DNA of 64,000 nucleotides from Dyadobacter sp. CECT 9275 (lineage in GTDB: Bacteria > Bacteroidota > Bacteroidia > Cytophagales > Spirosomataceae). Both the position numbers and the translations under genes were made by a program. This document shows, piece by piece, positions 55,442-63,419 of this stretch (position 1 is the stretch's first letter; the number at the start of each line of letters is the position of its first letter). Under the pieces are notes generated by a model that did not search any database, was not told the DNA's origin, and saw only the letters and a list, made by a program, of their open reading frames with translations. The stretch covers positions 248,001 to 312,000 of the forward strand of contig NZ_CAJRAF010000001.1 of NCBI RefSeq assembly GCF_907164905.1, written 5' to 3'.

Positions 55442-56224
55442 ATGCATTTTCCTTTAAAAACAATACTGATTGACGATGAACCCCTGGCGCTGAGCAGGCT
55501 GCGCCGGTTGCTGGAAAAACATACCGATACATTTGAAATTGTAGCGGAAGCGCGTAATGGTGCCGAGGGTCTCGTTGAAATAGACAGGCATAATCCGCGA
55601 ATCATTTTCCTGGATATAGAGATGCCCCTGTTAAATGGCTTTGAAATGTTGGCAAAACTGACCAAAATGCCATTAGTTGTTTTTTCCACCGCCTACGACC
55701 AGTATGCCATCAGGGCCTTTGAAGAAAATTCGGTTGACTATCTTTTAAAACCTGTGGAAAACGACAGGTTATTAAAAACGATCGAAAAGATTCGTAATCT
55801 CATTCAGTCGGGACAGCAGAACCATTCGATGCTTAATCCTTATTCCGAGAACCTGTTCAGGCTGCTGGAAGAAATGAAACCCAAAAAGGAAATCTTTTCT
55901 CTTTCTGTAAAATCCGGCGACCGCATCCTTCTGATACCCCTTACAGAAATAACCCATTTCGAAGCAGAGGAAAAGTACGTTTTTCTTAATACACTCGATG
56001 GACAGAAATACCTTTTGAATTACACGCTCACCGCTCTTGAAGAAAAGCTTCCCAAGCATTACCTGCGTATCAGCAGAGCGGGCATAGTCAATACCCATCA
56101 TATCAAAGAGATTCAAAAACACTTCAATGGGAAATTTGTTGTGCTGATGCGCGACCGCCGCGCTTCGCAGCTCACAAGCGGAAGTACCTATACCGACGCC
56201 ATCAGGCATCTTCTTGATAATTAA
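55442..56224 (+). CDS. LytTR-family response regulator
   Basis: 260 residues. Receiver domain about 1-120 with Asp11/Asp12, phospho-acceptor Asp58 (IFLDIEMPLLNG) and Lys of VDYLLKPVEND. LytTR DNA-binding domain about 155-255 (GDRILLIPLTEITHFEAEEKYVFLNT; LRISRAGIVNTHHIKEIQKHFNGKFVV). Cognate partner of the preceding kinase. LytTR regulators bind paired direct repeats; none could be confirmed in the region. Confidence 0.94.
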   Translation: MHFPLKTILIDDEPLALSRLRRLLEKHTDTFEIVAEARNGAEGLVEIDRHNPRIIFLDIEMPLLNGFEMLAKLTKMPLVVFSTAYDQYAIRAFEENSVDYLLKPVENDRLLKTIEKIRNLIQSGQQNHSMLNPYSENLFRLLEEMKPKKEIFSLSVKSGDRILLIPLTEITHFEAEEKYVFLNTLDGQKYLLNYTLTALEEKLPKHYLRISRAGIVNTHHIKEIQKHFNGKFVVLMRDRRASQLTSGSTYTDAIRHLLDN

Positions 56225-56544
56225 TAGTGTAAGAGAATTAGCCTCATACCACATAATGATTTTGAAGACCCCTTACTTATTCCTAAATTGCGCCCTCGTT
56301 GATTTTTTTATACTGATTTAAAGTTCAAAGTCCTGTTAATCAGGATGTTTGGTTGGTTTTGGGTTGAGGTTGCGAATGTAATTTTCTGTTTTTCGTCACA
56401 AATGTTAGCCAGGTTGCGTATACATTTTTGAAAAGACAAGGGATTCTTTAACCCATTAACAAACCGACCCGTTTAAATTTTGTCATAGCGGATCAATATG
56501 GTTCATTTAGTTTTTGTTAAAAAAGGTTAAAGGGTTCGGGTATA
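56225..56544. other. Intergenic region before uppS
   Basis: 320 AT-rich bases between the response regulator and uppS. No open frame, tRNA or strong hairpin. TAAATTTTG near 56475 and TAGTTTTTG near 56512 are imperfect -7-like sequences for uppS. Confidence 0.4.
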
Positions 56545-57297
56545 ATGAAGGAACTCATAGATTTGAGCAATCTTCCCAAACATATTGCCGTTATCATGGA
56601 CGGCAATGGGCGATGGGCTCAAAACCAGGGAGCTGCGCGTATTTTCGGGCATAGAAATGCCATAAAAGCGGTAAGAGAGGTAACAGAGGGTTGTGCAGAC
56701 CTTGGTGTTTCATATCTTACCCTTTATGCTTTTTCAACGGAAAACTGGGCAAGGCCAGAGTATGAAGTAAGGGCTTTGATGGAATTGCTGGTACAATCCA
56801 TTGCAAACGAGCTTCCCACAATGATGAAAAATCAGGTTAAACTGGATACCATCGGAGATACTGAAAGTTTGCCCAGAAGTTGCCAGAGCCAGCTGAGGGA
56901 AGCCATTGAGGCTACACGGGCTAACACAGGCTTAAACCTGATTCTGGCGCTTGGATACAGCGGCAAATGGGATATTGCTCAGGCAACCAGGAAATTGGCC
57001 CAAGAAGTGAAAAACGGAACGCTGGACCCTCTTGATATCGATGAAAAACTTATTGCCTCTTATCTGTCTACAAAGGAACGCCCGGAAGTGGATCTTATGC
57101 TGAGGACGGGTGGAGACCACAGGATCAGTAATTTTCTGCTTTGGCAGCTGGCATACTCCGAACTTTATTTTTATGAAGATCTTTTCTGGCCAGACTTCCG
57201 TAGAGAGCATCTTTATGAAGCTATTCTTTCCTATCAGAACCGGGAAAGAAGATTTGGGAAAACGGGTGAACAGATAAAAGCAAACAGTGCTAAGTAG
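56545..57297 (+). CDS. uppS: Isoprenyl transferase (undecaprenyl pyrophosphate synthase)
   Basis: 250 residues. LPKHIAVIMDGNGRWAQNQG (catalytic Asp, P-loop Arg), YLTLYAFSTENWARPEYEV and the C-terminal LMLRTGGDHRISNFLLWQLAYSELYF are the cis-prenyltransferase signatures. Makes the C55 carrier for peptidoglycan and surface glycans. Only 6 bases before bamA, a coupling seen in many bacteria. Confidence 0.96.
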   Translation: MKELIDLSNLPKHIAVIMDGNGRWAQNQGAARIFGHRNAIKAVREVTEGCADLGVSYLTLYAFSTENWARPEYEVRALMELLVQSIANELPTMMKNQVKLDTIGDTESLPRSCQSQLREAIEATRANTGLNLILALGYSGKWDIAQATRKLAQEVKNGTLDPLDIDEKLIASYLSTKERPEVDLMLRTGGDHRISNFLLWQLAYSELYFYEDLFWPDFRREHLYEAILSYQNRERRFGKTGEQIKANSAK

Positions 57298-57303
57298 AAT
57301 AAT

Positions 57304-59895
57304 ATGAACCTTGTGAAAAATTTGATTAAACCATTAGCACAATTTAAAAGCATCCTGGTGGTAGTTCTTCTGAGCAGTTATGCCGCCAATGCACAACGCG
57401 TAGGATTGGGGGTAGGTGCCAAACCTGCTGCTCCGGTTGCCAACATGGGTATTGACCCTGCAAATCCCAAAGAATATACCATCGCCGAAGTGACGGTTTC
57501 GGGTACCCAGTTTCTGGATCCCAATTCCATGATCTCAATCTCAGGATTAAAACCGGGGGATAAAATCCGTATCCCCGGCCCTGCGGTTACCTCTTCTCTC
57601 AAGAAAATGATGGATTTTGGTACTTTGGACGATGTGGAAATCCTGGCCACAAAAGTAGAGGGAGAAAAGGTCTGGCTTAATATCCATATCAAGGAACGTC
57701 CAAGGCTCTACAAAGTATCTTTTTCGGGTGTCAGAAAAGGGGAAAGGGAAACACTTAATGATAAGGTGAAGCTGATCAAAGGGCGGGTGATTACTCCTAC
57801 AGTGATCAAGAATACGCAGCTGGTGATCAAAAAATATTACATGGATAAGGGTTTTTACAACATCAAGGTAAAGGTTGTGCAGATTCCCGATTCTACCAGA
57901 GGACAGGCTACTCTGAACTTTGGTATTACCAAAGGCAAAAAGGTTAAAATACAGAAAATCAACATAGAAGGTAACAAGGCCGTAAGCGACCGTACTCTGA
58001 AACGTAAAATGAAGGGTACCAAGCAGAAAATGCTGGGCCGCCTTTTCAATCCTTCCAAGTACATACCCAAAAAATATGACGAGGATAAGGAAAAACTGAT
58101 CGCCTATTATCGTAAAAGCGGTTACCGCGATGCAACCATTGAGTTTGACAGTATCAAAAATAATGGCGAGACCATCAGCATCAATATGAAGATTGATGAA
58201 GGGATCAAATACTATTACCGGAATATTTCCTGGAGCGGGAACTACCTGTATACATCCAGATACCTCGGCGACAGGCTCGGCGTAAAAAAGGGTGATGTTT
58301 ACAATCCGGAAGAACTCGACAAGAAAATTAATGGAATACCAGGGAATGACATCAGCTCCATATACATGGACGACGGGTATCTGTACTTCCGTGCCGTGCC
58401 AACAGAAAAAGCGGTTGAAGGAGACTCCATTGATGTAGAAGTAAGAATGTTCGAAGGAAAACAGGCGACTATTAACCGGATTCTTCTTAACGGGAACACC
58501 AAAACAAGTGACCGCGTGGTCCTTAGGGAGCTGTTTACGCTACCGGGGCAAAAGTTTAGTAAAACGGAAATTATCAATACCCAGCGTCAATTGTCGCAAA
58601 TGGGGTACTTTGACCCTGAAAAAATCCAAATCAACCCCATTCCAAACCAAGCGGATGGTACAGTTGATATTGAGTATACGGTTGAAGAAAAACCTTCTGA
58701 CCAGATCGAACTTTCAGGTGGATGGGGCGGCTACATTGGTTTCGTTGGAACGCTCGGCCTTGTTTTTAACAATTTCTCGCTTAAAAACATACCGAATCGC
58801 GAAACCTGGAAACCCCTTCCATCCGGAGACGGACAGAAACTGTCGGTACGTTTCCAGGCAAATGGTAAACAATATCAGACCTACTCGCTCGGTTTCAGTG
58901 AGCCCTGGCTGGGAGGTAAAAAGCCGATAAACTTCGGGGTATCGCTGCAAAGAACTGTTTACCGGATGACGGACTATAGCTCATTGTACGGATTTGGTAC
59001 GGGAGGCTCCTCACGTGCTAATTTTAGAGGAGGTTATTTCAACAACGGTATCACCGTTTCCCTGGGCCGCCGTTTGAAGGAACCTGATCGTAACCTGGTC
59101 ATGACGCATTCGCTGTCTTATAACAGGTACCGTCTGGACAGTATCAATATCTTCGGGGGATCCTATAATACCGGGGTTTCCAATAACATCGCCTTTAATA
59201 CCACCATTTCCCGTAACACGCTGAGTGATCTGCAATTCCCGAGAAACGGAAGCAACATATCTTTAAGTGCAACATTCACGCCGCCTTATTCGGCATGGCG
59301 TAAGTCGGAATATACCGATGCTTCCGATAAATACCGCTGGGTGGAGTATCACAAATGGATGTTTGATGCAAGTTATTATGCAACCATTACCGGGAAACTG
59401 GTACTGGCAGCCAGAACCCACATGGGTTTCCTGGGATCTTATGGAGACAAGGCTGGGTTTAGTCCATTTGGCCGCTTTATAGTGGGGGGGTCTGGTCTTG
59501 CGGGCCAGGGAGCTTTCTCACTGGCAGATCAGGACATCATTGGTCTTCGAGGGTATACAGACCAGTCTGTTGGGCCGCAGCTGAACGGCCGGCCTGCTGG
59601 CGGTGGTGGCGTAGTGTACAACAAGTATGTGATGGAACTTCGCTATCCGGTATCCCTCAACCCGCAGGCAACAATTTTTATACTTAGCTTTGCGGAGGGC
59701 GGAAACAACTGGGGCAGTTACAAAGAATTTAATCCATTTGATCTGAAACGATCCGCCGGGGTTGGTGCACGTATTTTTATGCCTGCATTTGGCTTGCTGG
59801 GGATCGACTGGGGGTATGGTTTCGATAAGTTACAGGGACAGACAAAACGTAGTGGTCCTCAGTTCCACTTTACTATCGGTCAGCAGATCAGATAA
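57304..59895 (+). CDS. bamA: Outer-membrane assembly factor BamA
   Basis: 863 residues. A signal peptide (about 1-30, ending AANAQ), several POTRA domains (about 55-480; VSFSGVRKGERETLNDKVKL, KINIEGNKAVSDRTLKRKM, RILLNGNTKTSDRVVLRELF) and a C-terminal 16-strand barrel. The barrel motif LRGY (IIGLRGYTDQ) corresponds to the conserved VRGF/Y motif. Inserts beta-barrel proteins into the outer membrane; the two OmpH/Skp genes follow directly, forming one operon with uppS upstream. Confidence 0.96.
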   Translation: MNLVKNLIKPLAQFKSILVVVLLSSYAANAQRVGLGVGAKPAAPVANMGIDPANPKEYTIAEVTVSGTQFLDPNSMISISGLKPGDKIRIPGPAVTSSLKKMMDFGTLDDVEILATKVEGEKVWLNIHIKERPRLYKVSFSGVRKGERETLNDKVKLIKGRVITPTVIKNTQLVIKKYYMDKGFYNIKVKVVQIPDSTRGQATLNFGITKGKKVKIQKINIEGNKAVSDRTLKRKMKGTKQKMLGRLFNPSKYIPKKYDEDKEKLIAYYRKSGYRDATIEFDSIKNNGETISINMKIDEGIKYYYRNISWSGNYLYTSRYLGDRLGVKKGDVYNPEELDKKINGIPGNDISSIYMDDGYLYFRAVPTEKAVEGDSIDVEVRMFEGKQATINRILLNGNTKTSDRVVLRELFTLPGQKFSKTEIINTQRQLSQMGYFDPEKIQINPIPNQADGTVDIEYTVEEKPSDQIELSGGWGGYIGFVGTLGLVFNNFSLKNIPNRETWKPLPSGDGQKLSVRFQANGKQYQTYSLGFSEPWLGGKKPINFGVSLQRTVYRMTDYSSLYGFGTGGSSRANFRGGYFNNGITVSLGRRLKEPDRNLVMTHSLSYNRYRLDSINIFGGSYNTGVSNNIAFNTTISRNTLSDLQFPRNGSNISLSATFTPPYSAWRKSEYTDASDKYRWVEYHKWMFDASYYATITGKLVLAARTHMGFLGSYGDKAGFSPFGRFIVGGSGLAGQGAFSLADQDIIGLRGYTDQSVGPQLNGRPAGGGGVVYNKYVMELRYPVSLNPQATIFILSFAEGGNNWGSYKEFNPFDLKRSAGVGARIFMPAFGLLGIDWGYGFDKLQGQTKRSGPQFHFTIGQQIR

Positions 59896-59945
59896 TAATG
59901 CAGGATGCTTTTCGTTAGAAGGTAGCATTTTATTATCTCCATGGC

Positions 59946-60569
59946 ATGAAGAAGATTTTTATTTTACTAGTTTTGTCACTCATTTCGATACCAGCTGCCT
60001 GGGCTCAGAAGTTCGGTTATACTGACATGGAGTATATAACGGGTAAAATGCCGGAATATCAACAGGCTCAGGCGGAAATGAAGAAGTTCTCGGACCGCTG
60101 GGCCAAGGAAATTCAGGATAAGCTTGCCGAGGTCGACAGGATGCAGCGCACCTATATGGCCGAAGAGGTATTGATGACGGAAGATCTCAGGAGGAAGAGG
60201 CAAAGTGAAATCAAGGAGAAGGAGATGGAGGCCAGAGAATATAACAGCAAGATATTCGGAATGGAAGGTTTGATGTTCCAGAAGAAAAAGGAACTGATGA
60301 AACCGGTACTTGAAAAGGTCCAGAGAGCCGTGAATACCATTTGCCTGCGGCGCCGGATCGATTTTATGTTTGATAAATCAAGTGATATAGGAATGTTATA
60401 TTCCAATCCGGTATATGATTATTCGGATTTCATCATTGAAGAGCTTGGATTGAATGAAAAACCGGAAGTATCTGCCTCCAAAACAGGTACAGGCAAAACG
60501 CCACAGGAGGTGAAATCTCCGGCTGAGAATAACCCCAAACAAAAAAGTACAACCAATAAACTTAAATAA
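59946..60569 (+). CDS. OmpH/Skp-family periplasmic chaperone (first copy)
   Basis: 207 residues. Signal peptide ending AAWAQ, then KFGYTDMEYITGKMPEYQQAQAEMKKFSDRWAKEIQDKLAEVDRMQRTYMAEEV and QRAVNTICLRRRIDFMFDKSSDIGMLYSNPVYDYSDFIIEELG. The long central helices form the Skp-type cavity that carries unfolded outer-membrane proteins to BamA. A charged, low-complexity C-tail (SASKTGTGKTPQEVKSPAE) is unusual for Skp. The next gene is a paralogue 11 bases on. Confidence 0.92.
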   Translation: MKKIFILLVLSLISIPAAWAQKFGYTDMEYITGKMPEYQQAQAEMKKFSDRWAKEIQDKLAEVDRMQRTYMAEEVLMTEDLRRKRQSEIKEKEMEAREYNSKIFGMEGLMFQKKKELMKPVLEKVQRAVNTICLRRRIDFMFDKSSDIGMLYSNPVYDYSDFIIEELGLNEKPEVSASKTGTGKTPQEVKSPAENNPKQKSTTNKLK

Positions 60570-60580
60570 GCAGCAACGCA

Positions 60581-61207
60581 ATGAAACAAAAATTGATGGC
60601 TTTTATGGTTCTTATGACCATAATCACTACCCCCCTGTTCGCTCAAACTCCCCTGACAAAAATCGGTTACACCAACGTTGATTTGTTAATCCTCAGGCTG
60701 CCTGAAAGTAAAAAAATGCAGAATGAACTCGAGGTAACCAAGGCACAACTTGACAAAGCGCTGGGAGAAACATACAAAGAGGCGCAGGAAAAATATGAAG
60801 CATATCAGAAGAACGGTGCTAATATGACAGAGGTGATCCGTGCTGATAAGCAGAAGGAGCTTGAAAACCTGCAGACGCGTATTCAGGAAATGCAGAATAA
60901 CGCACAACAATCATTGCAGGCGAAACAACAGCAATTGATCGAACCAATCCTGACTAAGGTAAACAACGCCATTCAGGAAGTGGGTAAAGAAAACGGTTTT
61001 ATGTATATCCTTAACATGGATGCAGGAGCCAACACTACCCCTATTATCCTTTATGCGGGTTCGGAAGAATTGTCGGTGACAAATCTTATTCTTAAAAAAC
61101 TAGGAATTGATCCTGATAAAGTAGAGACTGCTCCTGCACCAGCCGCCACAACACCTGCGGCAAGTAAGCCAGCAGCTGCACCAGCCGCGACGCCCAAAAA
61201 GAAATAA
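60581..61207 (+). CDS. OmpH/Skp-family periplasmic chaperone (second copy)
   Basis: 208 residues. Signal peptide (TPLFAQ), TKIGYTNVDLLILRLPESKKMQNELEVTKAQLDKALGETYKEAQEKYEAYQKN and MQNNAQQSLQAKQQQLIEPILTKVNNAIQEVGKENGFMYILN, with a Pro/Ala-rich tail (APAPAATTPAASKPAAAPAA). Paralogue of its upstream neighbour; tandem Skp after BamA is common in Bacteroidota. Followed by a strong terminator. Confidence 0.93.
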   Translation: MKQKLMAFMVLMTIITTPLFAQTPLTKIGYTNVDLLILRLPESKKMQNELEVTKAQLDKALGETYKEAQEKYEAYQKNGANMTEVIRADKQKELENLQTRIQEMQNNAQQSLQAKQQQLIEPILTKVNNAIQEVGKENGFMYILNMDAGANTTPIILYAGSEELSVTNLILKKLGIDPDKVETAPAPAATTPAASKPAAAPAATPKKK

Positions 61208-61226
61208 CACGAATTTAATTAAATAG

Positions 61227-61271
61227 AAATACCGGAGAGTAGTCTGTTTAGGACCATTCTCCGGTATTTTT
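61227..61271 (+). terminator. Terminator after the uppS-bamA-ompH operon
   Basis: AATACCGGAGA (61228-61238) pairs with TCTCCGGTATT (61258-61268), at least eleven pairs, with a 19-base loop and T-run to 61271. Confidence 0.9.
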
Positions 61272-61304
61272 CATTAACCTGGGCATTGACGGAATTAGCA
61301 ACCT

Positions 61305-61312
61305 TAATTTTG
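61305..61312 (+). promoter_or_regulatory. First -7 box upstream of the 61484 gene
   Basis: TAATTTTG; a TTG lies 16 bases before it (61286-61288), shorter than the usual spacing. A transcript would begin near 61319 and carry a 165-base leader with a small ATG frame at 61327. Confidence 0.45.
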
Positions 61313-61422
61313 TGTTTCAGGATTATATGAAAAAAATACAAAATGAAAGCCTCTACAGTACTCCGTTTAATGGAGAATTTAAAAATGGGAACTTTAAATC
61401 GTGCGATTAGTACGCTATTACG

Positions 61423-61430
61423 TAATTTTG
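61423..61430 (+). promoter_or_regulatory. Second -7 box upstream of the 61484 gene
   Basis: TAATTTTG followed by CG, 53 bases before the ATG at 61484; the -33 element is not clear. It supports 61484 rather than 61343 as the translation start. Confidence 0.45.
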
Positions 61431-61483
61431 CGTTAAGAACAGTAAGTTCTTCAATTCATAGAATAAATCATATTCTCGATATT

Positions 61484-63070
61484 ATGGTTTTAAAAAATGT
61501 GTTTAAAATCCTTTTCGTTTTTTCTGTTGTTTCTTATGCAAACCAGGCCTTGGCTCAGGATAGTAATAGCACAAACTTTCAATTGATTTTCCCGAGGGAA
61601 TCGGAATGGAATGTGATAGAAGAAGGGAAGGAGATCAATTTTCATCTACAAACCAAAGGAGGAAAAAGCGATTCAGTAAGGTACAGTATCTCCAGCGGAC
61701 AGCGAAAAGATATGAAATTTGACTCTTTGGGCCATTTTGTCTGGACACCAGGGTTTGATGTGGCCGACCGCATTAATACCGTTAAGACGGTTCCCATTAT
61801 TTTTGAGGGAGTAAATTCTGCAGGTGAATCCGCTACAAAGGAAATTCAGTTTAGAGTACTGCATGTAAACAGGCCTCCGATTGTGGATGAGCTTAGACCT
61901 TTTTATGTGCAATATAAAACGCAGAACACTTACCAGATCGATATGAACTCGGTAAGAGACCCGGATGGTGATCCTATCGTATTTGTTCCGATACTAGATG
62001 ATATGCCTCAGACAATGAAACTTACTGCTGCGGGTGAAATTATCTGGGATCCTTCAGTAAAACAGTTTACCGATTTGAAAAAGGCTCCCCGGTACATGGA
62101 ATTTTACGTGGAAGACCAGCCGGGAAAGGCCAGAACCAAGGGACGGCTGAAACTTGATGTTACGCAGATGGACCTTGCTCCGGACTTTACCGTGGTGCCG
62201 CAGGTATCGGTTATAAGGAGGCCGGAGAACAATCGGATTAACCTTCGCTTTGCGTTATCGGACCCGAATGGGGATGATGACCTGGCGTCGTTTAATTTCA
62301 TTTCCGAGAATAAACAGGTTCCGGCCTCCGCACTGGTTAAAAATACGCCTACCAGCTATGAGTTTATCTGGGAACCTACCTATGATTTCGTAAAAGATCC
62401 TTTTGACACGCTGTCTTTTAACATCACTTTTTATGCGATGGACAAAGCGCAGAACAAAAAGGAAAAGACGATCCGGTTTGTCATTAAAAATACGGTTGAC
62501 GAAAGTCAGCGGGATGCCTATGTATATGGCCTTTATAAAGGAGCACTTGTGAACGCCTGGGGCCTTCTGGAGCAGATGCAGGAAAAGGAGACTTATCTTA
62601 AAAAGTCTTATGCCAAAGCTAAAAAAGGGAAAAGGAGCAGGTCGTTGTTAAACGCCGGGCTTGGAGCTACCACGGGCGTTGCACCTCAATTTACCAAAAG
62701 TGACCCGGATCTGAGGGGGTATATCACGACAATCGGCGGAACAACAGTTGCCACCATCGGTACGCTGGAAGCAACGGAGGTGATCGGAAAATCGACAAAC
62801 GGTCTGCTGGAACGATTCAATTATGTGCTTCAGAAGAAAAACGAATTGCAGAATAAGGGAGATGTTTTTGCACGGGAATATGCACAGAAATCTGCACGGC
62901 GGACTCCGGAGTTCATACGGAAACTGGACGAGTTCAAAGCGTTGATGAACCTCAGCGGGCTGGTCGCACTTGAACTGGATGCCAACTGGGAGAATAAAAA
63001 GGAGGCTACCGATGCGGCTATTAAACGTGCATTCAAGGATTTTATGCCGTTGGCAAAGGACGAAAGCTAG
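61484..63070 (+). CDS. Exported protein of unknown function with tandem cadherin/Ig-like domains
   Basis: 528 residues from the ATG at 61484, where a signal peptide (LFVFSVVSYANQALAQ) sits at the N-terminus. An alternative start at 61343 would put 47 residues before it. Three beta-sandwich segments resemble putative-Ig/cadherin repeats (PVDELRPFYVQYKT-like spacing; DPDGDPIVFVPILDDMPQ; DPNGDDDLASFNF). The C-terminal 170 residues are helical with a Gly/Ala/Thr-rich stretch (TTIGGTTVATIGTLEATEVIG) that could insert in a membrane. The neighbourhood of bamA and ompH suggests an envelope role, but the family is not recognised. Confidence 0.78.
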   Translation: MVLKNVFKILFVFSVVSYANQALAQDSNSTNFQLIFPRESEWNVIEEGKEINFHLQTKGGKSDSVRYSISSGQRKDMKFDSLGHFVWTPGFDVADRINTVKTVPIIFEGVNSAGESATKEIQFRVLHVNRPPIVDELRPFYVQYKTQNTYQIDMNSVRDPDGDPIVFVPILDDMPQTMKLTAAGEIIWDPSVKQFTDLKKAPRYMEFYVEDQPGKARTKGRLKLDVTQMDLAPDFTVVPQVSVIRRPENNRINLRFALSDPNGDDDLASFNFISENKQVPASALVKNTPTSYEFIWEPTYDFVKDPFDTLSFNITFYAMDKAQNKKEKTIRFVIKNTVDESQRDAYVYGLYKGALVNAWGLLEQMQEKETYLKKSYAKAKKGKRSRSLLNAGLGATTGVAPQFTKSDPDLRGYITTIGGTTVATIGTLEATEVIGKSTNGLLERFNYVLQKKNELQNKGDVFAREYAQKSARRTPEFIRKLDEFKALMNLSGLVALELDANWENKKEATDAAIKRAFKDFMPLAKDES

Positions 63071-63088
63071 TATTTACAACGGTCAATC

Positions 63089-63131
63089 AAAAAGCCTCTC
63101 CGGGAAGTTTAGCTTCTGGAGAGGCTTTTTT
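63089..63131 (+). terminator. Terminator after the exported-protein gene
   Basis: GCCTCTCC (63094-63101) pairs with GGAGAGGC (63118-63125), with an inner GAAG/CTTC; preceded by five A and followed by six T. Confidence 0.92.
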
Positions 63132-63419
63132 CTTTGTGAGGAAATTGGCCCGGTCAGCTTCAAAGAATCAGGTCTTCGCTTAGATGTTGCCAAGGAACAT
63201 TTCCTGCTTTGAAGTTTACTTTGGCCTACCTTGGAAATTCGAAAATGCGTGAGAATTTAATGTAGGTAACCCTAAATTTGGGTTCTGTTTTTTTTCTCAT
63301 CAGCAGACACAAATTGGAATAATTCAATTTGTGTCTGCTATTTTTTTATTTAACAGAAAGGTCGCCCTACTTTCACAAAGGCCCAGCGGTTTCAGGGAGC
63401 AGTGGGACAAGTTGGGCAG
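63132..63419. other. Intergenic region with an orphan terminator; candidate small RNA
   Basis: The region between two terminators has no open frame of note. TTTG at 63208-63211 and TACCTTGG at 63227-63234 are a poor promoter match with only 15 bases between. AACCC/GGGTT before eight T at about 63280 adds a second weak hairpin. A short plus-strand transcript ending at the 63302 terminator is possible. Confidence 0.35.
63302..63347 (+). terminator. Orphan strong terminator
   Basis: AGCAGACACAAATTG (63302-63316) is perfectly complementary to CAATTTGTGTCTGCT (63325-63339), then A and seven T (63341-63347). No plus-strand gene lies directly upstream; on the minus strand the T-run is missing. Confidence 0.8.

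Noticed and set aside
61343..61483. Longer N-terminus for the exported protein of unknown function
   Set aside because: The extension precedes a standard signal peptide and contains a possible -7 promoter box at 61423-61430, so the ATG at 61484 is preferred.
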